Origin: RGIG7378 sp045588325 | Lineage (GTDB): Bacteria > Bacillota > Clostridia > RGIG7378 | Direction of reading: 5' to 3' | NCBI GenBank assembly: GCA_045588325.1 | Contig: JAZNEA010000025.1 | Coordinates: 1-23,380, forward strand | DNA length: 23,380 bases | Part shown: positions 1-6,614 of the stretch, in pieces | How positions within the stretch are numbered: the first letter of the stretch is position 1 | Layout: each line of letters begins with the position of its first letter | The notes under the pieces: generated by a model | What the model saw: only the letters and a program-made list of their open reading frames with translations | Databases searched by the model: none | Told to the model about the DNA's origin: nothing | Translations under genes and position numbers: made by a program

Positions 1-2
1 AT

Positions 3-119
3 GAGATATGGATAGACGATCTGACAATTGCAAGTAGCTGCACTAGATTCGACGATTACAGCATATCTAATGCATCAGGATCCAGTGGAACCACAGTTCA
101 AATAACAACAGCAAAATAG
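3..119 (+). CDS. C-terminal end of an unidentified, probably exported protein (5' truncated)
   Basis: An open frame enters from the left edge and gives 38 residues before a TAG at 117-119. It contains a stretch reading IWIDDLTIASS and ends in a Ser/Thr/Gly-rich tail. A W-I-D-D-hydrophobic strand followed by small polar residues resembles the last strand of jelly-roll carbohydrate-binding or adhesin domains, so this may be the end of a cell-surface or secreted protein. That is inference from a very short piece. The frame is supported because a rho-independent terminator starts only 7 bases after the stop, and because the other two frames close within the first 40 bases. No family can be named with confidence. 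Confidence 0.5.
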   Translation, partial: EIWIDDLTIASSCTRFDDYSISNASGSSGTTVQITTAK

Positions 120-125
120 TGATTT

Positions 126-152
126 AGCCCGATTCTTTGGAGTCGGGCTTTT
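126..152 (+). terminator. Rho-independent terminator of the partial upstream gene
   Basis: A 10-bp stem (126-135 with 140-149, one G-T wobble) closes a TTTG loop and is followed by a T-rich stretch (TTTTGTTGTGTTTTTT). It lies directly after the stop at 119 and before the fba promoter, so it separates the two units. Confidence 0.85.
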
Positions 153-178
153 GTTGTGTTTTTTATTGCAAATATTAG

Positions 179-207
179 TAGACAATTTATGCCACCTATT
201 GTAAAAT
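179..207 (+). promoter_or_regulatory. Sigma-A type promoter of fba
   Basis: A -35 box TAGACA (179-184) and a -10 box TAAAAT (202-207) are separated by 17 bases. The predicted start of transcription leaves a leader of about 50 bases with an AGGAGA ribosome binding site at 250-255. No second promoter was seen. Confidence 0.65.
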
Positions 208-264
208 GTCACGTGGTAATGCGTACTGCATCACCAGAGAGTCTATGATAGGAGATAGAGATAT

Positions 265-1221
265 ATGTCACTTATTACTACTAAGGAAATGTTTCAGAAG
301 GCATATGAGGGCGGTTACGCTATTGGTGCTTTCAATGTAAACAACATGGAGATCGTTCAGGGCATTACCGAGGCAGCTGCAGAGCTTAACTCACCTGTTA
401 TTTTGCAGGCATCTGCTGGCGCACGTAAGTATGCTAAGCCTGAGTACCTTCGTCACTTGGTTCTGGCTGCTACAGAGATTTATCCTGATCTTCCAGTTGC
501 ACTTCACCTTGATCATGGCCCAGACTATGAGACCTGCGTATCCTGCATTAAGGGCGGTTTCACATCTGTTATGATCGACGCTTCTTCCAAGCCTTTCGAG
601 GAGAATATTGCTATTACTAAGGCTGTTGTTGAGTACGCTCACGATCACGGCGTTGTAGTAGAGGCAGAGCTTGGTACTCTTGCTGGCGTTGAGGATGACG
701 TTTGCGTTAGCGCAGAGGATTCCAGCTACACCAACCCCGAGCAGGTAGAGGAGTTCGTTAAGAGCACAGGCGTTGACTCCCTTGCTATCGCTATTGGTAC
801 ATCTCACGGTGCATTTAAGTTCAAGCCCGGCACAAAGCCCCAGCTTCGTTTCGATATCCTTGATGAGATCGCTAAGAGACTTCCTGCATTCCCAATCGTT
901 CTTCACGGTGCTTCTTCCGTACCTCAGGAGTACGTTAAGATTATTAACGAGAACGGCGGCAAGCTGGCAGACGCTATCGGTGTTCCCGAGGATCAGCTTC
1001 GTCAGGCAGCACGCAATGCTGTATGTAAGATCAACATTGACTCCGACCTCAGACTTGGTATGACAGCTGGTATCCGCTCAGTATTCTGCGCAGATCCTGC
1101 AAAGTTCGACCCCAGAGATTACATCAAGGTTGGCCGTGCTAATGTTAAGGATGTTGTTACTCACAAGATTAAGAACGTTCTTGGTTCCGAGGGCAAGGCA
1201 GCAGATCTTTCTGTTAGATAA
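265..1221 (+). CDS. fba: Class II fructose-1,6-bisphosphate aldolase
   Basis: The zinc-dependent aldolase splits fructose-1,6-bisphosphate into dihydroxyacetone phosphate and glyceraldehyde-3-phosphate in glycolysis, and runs in reverse in gluconeogenesis. The 318-residue protein shows the class II signatures in order: the HLDHG block at 81-85 (catalytic Asp83, zinc ligand His84), VEAELG at 132-137 with Glu135, GTSHG with His181, LHGASS with His214, and KINIDSD at 255-261 for phosphate binding. At 318 residues it is longer than the roughly 285-residue Bacillus form and fits the subgroup found in Clostridia and some protists. The ATG has AGGAGA 9 bases upstream. It is monocistronic, with its own promoter and a terminator 22 bases after the stop. 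Codon use is that of a highly expressed gene, with Glu almost always GAG. Confidence 0.95.
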   Translation: MSLITTKEMFQKAYEGGYAIGAFNVNNMEIVQGITEAAAELNSPVILQASAGARKYAKPEYLRHLVLAATEIYPDLPVALHLDHGPDYETCVSCIKGGFTSVMIDASSKPFEENIAITKAVVEYAHDHGVVVEAELGTLAGVEDDVCVSAEDSSYTNPEQVEEFVKSTGVDSLAIAIGTSHGAFKFKPGTKPQLRFDILDEIAKRLPAFPIVLHGASSVPQEYVKIINENGGKLADAIGVPEDQLRQAARNAVCKINIDSDLRLGMTAGIRSVFCADPAKFDPRDYIKVGRANVKDVVTHKIKNVLGSEGKAADLSVR

Positions 1222-1243
1222 TTAAATAATCTGTTGATTAATG

Positions 1244-1275
1244 GGCGGTTTGCGATTAGCAGATCGCCTTTTTTA
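1244..1275 (+). terminator. Rho-independent terminator of fba
   Basis: A 10-bp stem with two G-T wobbles (1244-1253 with 1259-1268) and a GATTA loop is followed by a run of seven T. Confidence 0.85.
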
Positions 1276-1280
1276 TTTAG

Positions 1281-1309
1281 TAGAAAGTTTTAACACATTT
1301 GGTTATAAT
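1281..1309 (+). promoter_or_regulatory. Promoter of the small membrane protein gene
   Basis: A consensus -10 box TATAAT (1304-1309) lies 17 bases downstream of TAGAAA (1281-1286). It starts directly after the fba terminator and 28 bases before the next start codon. Confidence 0.65.
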
Positions 1310-1336
1310 AGGACTAATATGCATCAGGAGGATACT

Positions 1337-1900
1337 ATGAACCTTTCACCATATATTGAGAAGCTTGTTGTACGACGCAAGGATAATAAGGACTACGCCA
1401 TGTTGTGCTGTGTGCCCGTGGCAGCTACACTGGTGATTTTTGCCCTGCTTAAGATATTGCCTGCCAGGATGATAGCCCTGGGAGCAGCTCTTGTGGTGGT
1501 TGTAGGCTACCTGATGTACTACGCCATCAAAATGATTTATCTTGAGTACGAATATGCCATCACAATGGGTGATATAGATATAGATAGTATTCGTGGACAG
1601 AAGAAACGAGTCCGTGTATACAGCGGCAACCTGACCAACATAGAGGAGATGGCTCCCTTTTATCCCGGTGATTCTATGGCTAAGTGGGATAGTATTCCTG
1701 TTAAGATTGAGGCAGTATCAGATATTCAGGCAGAGGACATCTACTATTTTATCGGATCATACAATGGCCGCAGGACACTGGTTTTGTTCCAGCCTTCTCT
1801 TGAGATGTTGGAGGCATGTAGGCTGTACATGGGACGAAAGCTGACTGTCCGTCCAGGGGACGAGATCCTGATGGGCGCCAGAAACGAAGTTCAGGAGTAG
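1337..1900 (+). CDS. Small two-helix membrane protein of unknown function
   Basis: The 187-residue protein starts at the ATG with a perfect AGGAGG (1326-1331) 5 bases upstream. The frame stays open further upstream, but that part runs through the promoter and fba terminator and is not coding. After a short polar N-terminus come two hydrophobic helices at about residues 20-40 and 44-66. A soluble C-terminal half follows with the pattern LEYEY..T.GDIDID.IRG.KKR at 69-92. This hairpin-anchored layout, with a possible PH-like beta domain facing the cytoplasm, resembles a small Clostridia family of unknown function (DUF6106-like). The family name is from memory and uncertain. It lies between fba and greA with its own promoter, so the neighbours do not suggest a job. 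Confidence 0.8.
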   Translation: MNLSPYIEKLVVRRKDNKDYAMLCCVPVAATLVIFALLKILPARMIALGAALVVVVGYLMYYAIKMIYLEYEYAITMGDIDIDSIRGQKKRVRVYSGNLTNIEEMAPFYPGDSMAKWDSIPVKIEAVSDIQAEDIYYFIGSYNGRRTLVLFQPSLEMLEACRLYMGRKLTVRPGDEILMGARNEVQE

Positions 1901-1923
1901 CATGGGGCGTTCTGCTTCCGTTG

Positions 1924-1952
1924 TTGACGAGAACAAACACTTATACTATAAT
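1924..1952 (+). promoter_or_regulatory. Strong promoter of greA (and probably lysS)
   Basis: TTGACG (1924-1929), 17 bases, TATAAT (1947-1952): five of six and six of six consensus matches. No terminator is seen between greA and lysS, so this promoter can serve both genes. Confidence 0.85.
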
Positions 1953-1999
1953 AAGCAACCATTGTGGGGAGATAGGTTCCCACTGCATGGAGGTGTTAC

Positions 2000-2473
2000 A
2001 TGAGTGCTATGAAAGCTAAGAAAATGACAACTAAAGGCGTAGAGCTCTTAGAGAAGGAGCTGGAGTTCCTTAAGGGTCCTAAGCGCAGAGAGATGGCTGA
2101 GCGTATTGAGGTAGCCAGATCTTTTGGTGACTTGTCTGAAAATTCTGAGTACGAAGATGCCAAAAATGAACAGTCCCATGTTGAGGGACGTATTTTGGAG
2201 ATTGAGTCCATTTTGCGTAACGTAGAGATTATCACTGAGGAGGATTTCCCGGATGATGAGGTTGGCATGAACTCTTTTGTTACTGTATATGACCAGGAGT
2301 TCGAGGAGGAGATTACCTACAAGGTTGTTGGCTCTGAGGAGACAGGAGATAACAACATTTCCATGGAGTCCCCTGTGGGTGCAGCTCTCATGGGCAAAAA
2401 GGTTGGCGATGTCGTGGAGGTAGAGACTCCCGGTGGCAAGGTTATTTTTAAGATTCTCAACATCACCAGATAA
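2000..2473 (+). CDS. greA: Transcription elongation factor GreA
   Basis: GreA enters the secondary channel of RNA polymerase and stimulates cleavage of the backtracked transcript, rescuing arrested complexes. The 157-residue protein has the usual length. Residues 1 to about 77 form the antiparallel coiled coil. Its tip carries the acidic pair Asp44/Glu47 in FGDLSENSEY, followed by EDAKNEQ, the most conserved stretch of the family. Residues from about 83 on form the FKBP-like domain, with SPVGAALMGKKVGD near 124-137 typical of Gre proteins. The start is fixed by GGAGG at 1989-1993. It precedes lysS by 85 bases, a pairing common in Firmicutes. Confidence 0.97.
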   Translation: MSAMKAKKMTTKGVELLEKELEFLKGPKRREMAERIEVARSFGDLSENSEYEDAKNEQSHVEGRILEIESILRNVEIITEEDFPDDEVGMNSFVTVYDQEFEEEITYKVVGSEETGDNNISMESPVGAALMGKKVGDVVEVETPGGKVIFKILNITR

Positions 2474-2505
2474 ACATCACATAACAAATTCAGACTAGAT
2501 AAGTT

Positions 2506-2528
2506 GGCGGAGTCTCCGGACTACCGCC
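2506..2528 (+). promoter_or_regulatory. Stable hairpin with UNCG tetraloop between greA and lysS
   Basis: GGCGG-AGTC (2506-2514) pairs with GACT-A-CCGCC (2519-2528) through nine base pairs and one bulged A, closing a TCCG loop on a C-G pair. That is a UNCG-type tetraloop, an unusually stable fold. No T-run follows, so it is not an ordinary terminator. It may stabilise or mark the processing of a greA-lysS transcript, or affect translation of lysS, whose start is 30 bases further on. The structure is read directly; the role is inference. Confidence 0.55.
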
Positions 2529-2558
2529 ATACTCAGTATAAGAGTGGGAGAAATTTTA

Positions 2559-4523
2559 ATGAGCGAAGATATTAGAGCAAATGTTCCCGTAGAAGACACA
2601 GTTCAGCAGACAGCTGAGGAGCTTAATGAGATTCTCAGAGTGCGCAGACAAAAGCTTAAGGATCTGCAGGATGCAGGCAAGGATCCTTTTAAGGTAATGT
2701 CCTATGACATCACAGCATACAGCCAGGATATTAAGTCCGCTTACGAGGAGTATGAGGACAAAGAGGTTCGCATGGCTGGTCGTATCATGTCCAAGAGAAT
2801 CATGGGCAAGGCTTCTTTTGCCAACATTCAGGACACACAGGGCCGCATTCAGCTGTACGTCAGCATCAACGATATGGAAAAGGATGCATACGACGACTTT
2901 AAGAAAACTGATATTGGCGATATCGTAGGTGTAGTAGGTAAGGTGTTCAAGACACGTACAGGAGAGATTTCCATCCACACCACAGAGGTTACATTGCTTT
3001 GCAAGTCTTTGCAGCCCCTGCCAGAGAAGTGGCATGGACTTAAGGACAACGACCTCAGATACAGACAGAGATATGTTGACCTTATCGTAAATCCCGAGGT
3101 AAAGAAGACATTTATCACACGTAGCCGTGTTATTACAGAGATGCGCAGATTCCTGGATGACAGAGGATTTATCGAGGTTGAGACACCAGTTCTTAACACC
3201 ATCCCCGGCGGTGCATCTGCCAGACCTTTCATCACACATCACAACACACTGGATATCGATATGTACATGCGTATAGCAACAGAGCTGTACCTTAAGAGAC
3301 TTATCGTAGGTGGTATGGATAGAGTGTACGAGATTGGCCGTATCTTCCGTAACGAGGGCATGGACATTAAGCACAACCCTGAGTTTACATCCATTGAGCT
3401 CTACCAGGCATATACCGACTACAAGGGTATGATGGAGCTGACAGAGAACCTGGTGGCATCCATTGCACAGAACGTTCTTGGCACAACTAAGGTAATCTAC
3501 CAGGGTACAGAGATCGACTTTAAGCCTCCATGGCGCAGGCTCACAATGGAAGAGGCTGTTTTGGAGTACACAGGCGTTGATTTCTCCACAATTCACACCA
3601 ACGAGGAGGCCGATGCTGTTGCCAAGGCCAAGGATTTGCCTACATACAAGGAGGGCATGACCAGGGGAGAGATTCTGGTAGCATTCTTTGAGGCATATGT
3701 TGAGGACAAGCTTATTGCTCCCACATTCCTGTGTGACTACCCTGTTGAGGTTTCACCTCTTACTAAGCGTAGCAACGAAAGGCCCGACCTGACAGAGCGC
3801 TTTGAGGGCTTTGTATTTGGCCGTGAGCTGTGCAATGCATATTCTGAGCTTAACGACCCCATCGACCAGAAGGAACGCTTTATGGACCAGGTTCGCAGGC
3901 GTGAGGCAGGCGATGAGGAGGCCAACATGATGGACGACGACTTCATCAACGCCATGGAGGTTGGTATGCCTCCAACAGGCGGTATGGGACTGGGAGTAGA
4001 CAGACTGGTTATGTTCCTCACAGACTCATACAGCATCAGGGACGTTTTGTTGTTCCCCACAATGAAGCCTTTGGATATGCCTAAGGGCGAGAGCGCAGCA
4101 CCTAAGGCTGTTGTTGAGACTGTGGAGGAGACAAAGCCTGAGATTATCGACTTCTCCAAGGTAGAGATTGAGCCCTTGTTCCAGGATTGTGTTGACTTTG
4201 AGACATTCTCCAAGAGCGACTTCCGCGCTGTTAAGGTCAAGGCCTGTGAGGCAGTTAAGAAGTCCAAGAAGCTGCTGCAGTTCACACTGGACGATGGAAC
4301 CGGCACAGACCGCACAATACTTAGCGGCATTCATGCCTACTATGAGCCAGAGGAGCTGATCGGCAAGACATTGATTGCCATCACCAACCTGCCTCCCAGG
4401 GCGATGATGGGCATCGAGTCCTGCGGCATGCTGCTGTCTGCTATACACAGTGAGGAGGGAGAAGAAAAACTCCACCTGCTGATGGTTGACGAGCACATCC
4501 CAGCCGGAGCAAAGTTATATTAA
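2559..4523 (+). CDS. lysS: Lysyl-tRNA synthetase, class II, with C-terminal EMAP/Trbp111-like tRNA-binding domain
   Basis: The enzyme charges tRNA-Lys. I chose the ATG at 2559, which has GGGAG 8 bases upstream, over an in-frame GTG at 2544 that lies in that site; this gives 654 residues. The layout is: an N-terminal helix, an OB-fold anticodon-binding domain at about 69-148 (RIQLYVSIND), and a class II core. The core holds motif 1 around 190-210 (FIEVETP), motif 2 around 262-282 (FRNEGMDIKHNPEFT) and motif 3 at 474-486 (GGMGLGVDRL), and ends near LLFPTMKP (497-504). Ordinary bacterial LysRS, about 490-505 residues, stops here. An Ala/Lys/Glu linker (about 508-530) leads to an extra domain at about 545-654. 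It has SKSDFRAVKV, KKLLQFTLDDG, TILSGI, YYEPEELIGK and MGIESCGMLLSA, the hallmarks of the OB-fold tRNA-binding module also found at the end of MetRS. The last 14 codons and the terminator are duplicated at 6466-6561. Confidence 0.96.
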   Translation: MSEDIRANVPVEDTVQQTAEELNEILRVRRQKLKDLQDAGKDPFKVMSYDITAYSQDIKSAYEEYEDKEVRMAGRIMSKRIMGKASFANIQDTQGRIQLYVSINDMEKDAYDDFKKTDIGDIVGVVGKVFKTRTGEISIHTTEVTLLCKSLQPLPEKWHGLKDNDLRYRQRYVDLIVNPEVKKTFITRSRVITEMRRFLDDRGFIEVETPVLNTIPGGASARPFITHHNTLDIDMYMRIATELYLKRLIVGGMDRVYEIGRIFRNEGMDIKHNPEFTSIELYQAYTDYKGMMELTENLVASIAQNVLGTTKVIYQGTEIDFKPPWRRLTMEEAVLEYTGVDFSTIHTNEEADAVAKAKDLPTYKEGMTRGEILVAFFEAYVEDKLIAPTFLCDYPVEVSPLTKRSNERPDLTERFEGFVFGRELCNAYSELNDPIDQKERFMDQVRRREAGDEEANMMDDDFINAMEVGMPPTGGMGLGVDRLVMFLTDSYSIRDVLLFPTMKPLDMPKGESAAPKAVVETVEETKPEIIDFSKVEIEPLFQDCVDFETFSKSDFRAVKVKACEAVKKSKKLLQFTLDDGTGTDRTILSGIHAYYEPEELIGKTLIAITNLPPRAMMGIESCGMLLSAIHSEEGEEKLHLLMVDEHIPAGAKLY

Positions 4524-4575
4524 TCGCAAAACAAATGGGTCTGCATACAAGTGCGTATGCAGGCCTTTTTTGTTG
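4480..4575 (+). repeat. Direct repeat, left copy: lysS 3' end plus terminator
   Basis: These 96 bases match 6466-6561 with four differences and no gaps (constant offset 1986). The copy covers the last 14 lysS codons, the stop, the spacer and the terminator up to GTTG. The differences are ATC/ATT, CCA/CCT and TTA/TTG in the coding part, all synonymous, plus one C/T after the stop. Beyond 4575 the resemblance falls away, but both copies keep a TATGATAA box at the same offset (4599 and 6585). Confidence 0.95.
4538..4571 (+). terminator. Rho-independent terminator of lysS
   Basis: An 11-bp stem (4538-4548 with 4555-4565, one G-T wobble) with loop AAGTGC is followed by six T. It is repeated exactly at 6524-6557. 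Confidence 0.93.
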
Positions 4576-4604
4576 GAAACTCAAAAAATTTTCGTGGCTA
4601 TGAT
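4576..4604 (+). promoter_or_regulatory. Candidate promoter of the sigma/anti-sigma pair
   Basis: A TATGAT box (4599-4604) lies 17 bases after GAAACT (4576-4581), about 50 bases before the sigma start codon. GGAAAC at 4575-4580 also resembles the -35 element used by many ECF sigma factors. The CGT that could serve as their -10 (4593-4595) is only 12 bases away, less than the usual 16-17, so self-regulation is possible but not shown. Confidence 0.4.
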
Positions 4605-4653
4605 AAAAACACAGGCGAAAGCTGTCTAATAGGTGAAAGGAGGTGGAAGGGTA

Positions 4654-5133
4654 ATGACAAATGAGGTATTTACACAGCACATCGATGCAGTGAAGCAAAA
4701 GCTATACAAAACCGCCATGTTGTATATGGGCAACCACTCGATAGCCATGGATGTGCTGGATGAAGCGATTTACAAGGCCTGGTGCGCCAGGAACAAACTT
4801 CGTGAAAAAACCTATTTTGATACCTGGATCACCCGCATTCTGATTAATGAATGCCACAATGAGCTGCGCCGACAGAAACGGCTATATCCAATTGACGAAC
4901 TTCCAGAAACTACAGCTGAGGAATTGGATCATCTGCCATTGAAGGAGGCGATTCGTAGACTCCCCCAAGAACTTAGAGACGTGATTATTCTAAGGTATTT
5001 CTCTGGATTTACGCTGGCTGAAACAGCAGAAATGCTGAGAATCCCCCAGGGAACCGTGGCATCCAGACAACGGAAAGCATTGCAATTGTTACGGTTAGAG
5101 CTTGAAGAGAGGAGGATCGCGCATGAAGCGTAA
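4654..5133 (+). CDS. ECF-type RNA polymerase sigma factor
   Basis: A 159-residue alternative sigma factor that directs RNA polymerase to a small regulon. Region 2 spans about residues 10-77: a helical stretch with DVLDEAIYKAWCARNKL resembling the core-binding and -10 reading part, then TWITRILINECHNELRRQKR. Region 4 spans about 95-150: LPQELRDVIILRYFSGFTL leads into the -35-binding helix-turn-helix AETAEMLRIPQGTVASR. There is no region 1 or 3, as expected for ECF factors. The ATG was chosen because AAAGGAGGTGG (4636-4646) lies just upstream; a GTG at 4633 precedes that site and is rejected. The next gene overlaps by 11 bases and encodes the likely anti-sigma factor, so the two are translationally coupled. 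Codon use leans to GAA, unlike lysS. Confidence 0.9.
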   Translation: MTNEVFTQHIDAVKQKLYKTAMLYMGNHSIAMDVLDEAIYKAWCARNKLREKTYFDTWITRILINECHNELRRQKRLYPIDELPETTAEELDHLPLKEAIRRLPQELRDVIILRYFSGFTLAETAEMLRIPQGTVASRQRKALQLLRLELEERRIAHEA

Positions 5134-6436
5134 CGAAGAATATTTGGAACTAATGAAGGAACTAGAAGGCAATACCCCTGATCTGCGTGCGTCCATCCAA
5201 AAAGCCAGAAGCAGAAGGAACAAAGCTGTGCTTATATACCGCCCCTTGTCAGGTCTTGTAGCTTGCTTTGCACTGTTTGTGTTGCTGGTTAATTTCTCCA
5301 CACTGGTTGCGCAGGCTTGCGCCAAGGTGCCTGTTTTGCGCCAACTGGCAGAGGCAGTAACATTCTCTAAATCCTTGTCAAATGCCGTTGAGAATGACTA
5401 TGTACAGCATATAAATCTGACTCAGAAAGACGGCGGAGTGACCGCGAAAGTTGAATATGTTATCGTGGATCAAAAGCAGGTAAATATCTTTTACCGCTTG
5501 GAGTCAGAAGAATACAGGAATATGTATGCGTCGCCAAAGGTTCTGAATAAGGACGGTACAGGAGAAGAACCTTGTGTATGGACTACACCCATTAACGATG
5601 TGCCAAATGAAGAGCTGCGACTCATCATATTGGACTACCTTGAAGAAGAGGTGCCTAACAACCTTCAGCTAGTAATTTATGCCTATGTCGACAATCAAGT
5701 GGTGGCAGGTGATGATAATCTTCCTATTGCAGAATTTACCTTCTCGCTTGAATTTGATGCCAAGAAAATTGCCGAGGCTAAGATGTATCCTGTCCATCAG
5801 ACACTGGATTTGGATGGGCAGAGTATCACTGTCACTGAAATTCAAGTATATCCCACCCACCTGCGTCTAAATGTTGTGGATAAGGAGGGAAATACTTGTT
5901 GGTTGAATAATCTGGATTTCTATATAGAAACAGAGAAGGGTCGCTTTGAACCTTCTGCAGGTGGCGTTACCGCTGCGGGAACAACGGATAGTAAAGGCAT
6001 GACTTCTTTCCGAGCAGACAGCCTTTATTTCTATGAGGCAGAGCAGATGAAACTTGTCATTACCGGAGCTCGGTGGCTCAGGAAGGATATGGAGAAGATT
6101 CGGATTGACCTGGAAACAGGAGCGACGAATGCCCTTCCAAATGGAGTTACATGGGTACAGGCGGATGAAGAGAATGCTATGAGTCCAGCTATGTTCCATG
6201 TTCGCTGGGATTGGGATGAGAGACAGCCTATTATGCTGAGCGGAGTATATTACGATGCAGCCGGAACGCGTTGCAATGCCCCATGGGCCGTCAAGTCTTG
6301 CAACGAGCACGAGGGCAATTGTTGGTATGAGTGGCTATCTCTGAAAGACTATCACTATGACCATATATGGATTTGCCCCACCTATACCCATGGCTGGGAG
6401 GCGACGGAACCCATTATCATCACGTTACAAGATTGA
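5123..6436 (+). CDS. DUF4179-type membrane anti-sigma factor
   Basis: The 437-residue protein starts at an ATG with AGGAGG (5110-5115) inside the end of the sigma gene, and its start overlaps the sigma stop (ATGAAGCGTAA). Residues 1-35 form a charged cytoplasmic segment that would hold the sigma factor. One transmembrane helix lies at about 42-62 (LVACFALFVLLVNFS). It is followed by QACAKVPVLRQLAEAVTF, the short post-membrane motif typical of DUF4179 proteins. The rest (about 90-437) is a large extracellular beta-rich domain with QVNIFYRLES near 118-127. Known family behaviour: DUF4179 proteins are encoded next to ECF sigma factors in Clostridia and Bacilli and act as their anti-sigma partners. 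The signal is unknown. The C-terminus appears intact, and the duplicated lysS end begins 30 bases later. Confidence 0.85.
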   Translation: MKRNEEYLELMKELEGNTPDLRASIQKARSRRNKAVLIYRPLSGLVACFALFVLLVNFSTLVAQACAKVPVLRQLAEAVTFSKSLSNAVENDYVQHINLTQKDGGVTAKVEYVIVDQKQVNIFYRLESEEYRNMYASPKVLNKDGTGEEPCVWTTPINDVPNEELRLIILDYLEEEVPNNLQLVIYAYVDNQVVAGDDNLPIAEFTFSLEFDAKKIAEAKMYPVHQTLDLDGQSITVTEIQVYPTHLRLNVVDKEGNTCWLNNLDFYIETEKGRFEPSAGGVTAAGTTDSKGMTSFRADSLYFYEAEQMKLVITGARWLRKDMEKIRIDLETGATNALPNGVTWVQADEENAMSPAMFHVRWDWDERQPIMLSGVYYDAAGTRCNAPWAVKSCNEHEGNCWYEWLSLKDYHYDHIWICPTYTHGWEATEPIIITLQD

Positions 6437-6465
6437 GAGGAACGTTGTTGCGCGAGACATTTATA

Positions 6466-6561
6466 TGATGGTTGACGAGCACATTCCTGCCGGAGCAAAG
6501 TTGTATTAATCGCAAAATAAATGGGTCTGCATACAAGTGCGTATGCAGGCCTTTTTTGTTG
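6466..6561 (+). pseudogene. Direct repeat, right copy: stranded lysS 3' end with terminator
   Basis: The copy contains the 13 whole codons ending in HIPAGAKLY, in frame with a stop, preceded by unrelated DNA and without a start of its own. It therefore looks like a remnant of a complete lysS end. Three coding differences from 4480-4575 are all in third positions and silent, which suggests that both copies were under protein-level selection when they diverged, that is, they came from two functional lysS alleles. It now supplies a terminator for the sigma/anti-sigma pair. Confidence 0.85.
6524..6557 (+). terminator. Second copy of the lysS terminator, now behind the anti-sigma gene
   Basis: The same 11-bp stem (6524-6534 with 6541-6551), AAGTGC loop and six T as at 4538-4571. 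Confidence 0.92.
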
Positions 6562-6590
6562 TTGTGACAAAATATAAGATGGTATATGAT
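6562..6590 (+). promoter_or_regulatory. Promoter of the 123-residue protein gene
   Basis: TTGTGA (6562-6567), 17 bases, TATGAT (6585-6590), directly after the duplicated terminator. The TATGAT box stands at the same distance from the repeat as the one at 4599-4604, so this may be the original promoter downstream of lysS. Confidence 0.6.
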
Positions 6591-6614
6591 AATTACTAGA
6601 GGAGGTGCGATGCA

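Larger units (their letters stand above)
4576..6465 (+). mobile_element. Putative inserted sigma/anti-sigma cassette between lysS-end repeats
   Basis: This 1890-base segment lies exactly between the two 96-bp copies of the lysS 3' end and holds only an ECF sigma gene and a DUF4179 gene. By hand count its genes use GAA for Glu more often than GAG (about 11 to 6 in the sigma gene, 21 to 17 in the DUF4179 gene). The adjoining lysS has about 8 GAA among some 63 Glu codons. The repeats and the codon shift together suggest acquired DNA that entered at the lysS terminus, either by single crossover through a lysS end carried on the donor or by a site-specific event that rebuilt the gene. No integrase or transposase is present, so the mechanism is open. 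A tandem duplication with later divergence is the alternative. Confidence 0.5.

Noticed and set aside
1241..1336. Upstream extension of the small membrane protein gene
   Set aside because: It would run through the fba terminator and the promoter; a perfect AGGAGG stands in front of the ATG at 1337.
2474..2558. T-box riboswitch for lysS
   Set aside because: The spacer is too short and has no antiterminator, T-box sequence or terminator.
2556..3596. A long open frame of 346 codons on the reverse strand inside lysS
   Set aside because: It is a shadow of lysS codon use: the product is Cys/Leu/Asn-rich with no domain pattern, it lacks a ribosome binding site, and the forward frame is a complete LysRS.
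4575..4596. Classical ECF promoter for self-control of the sigma gene
   Set aside because: GGAAAC and CGT are only 12 bases apart, shorter than the usual 16-17, so it is mentioned only as a weak possibility.
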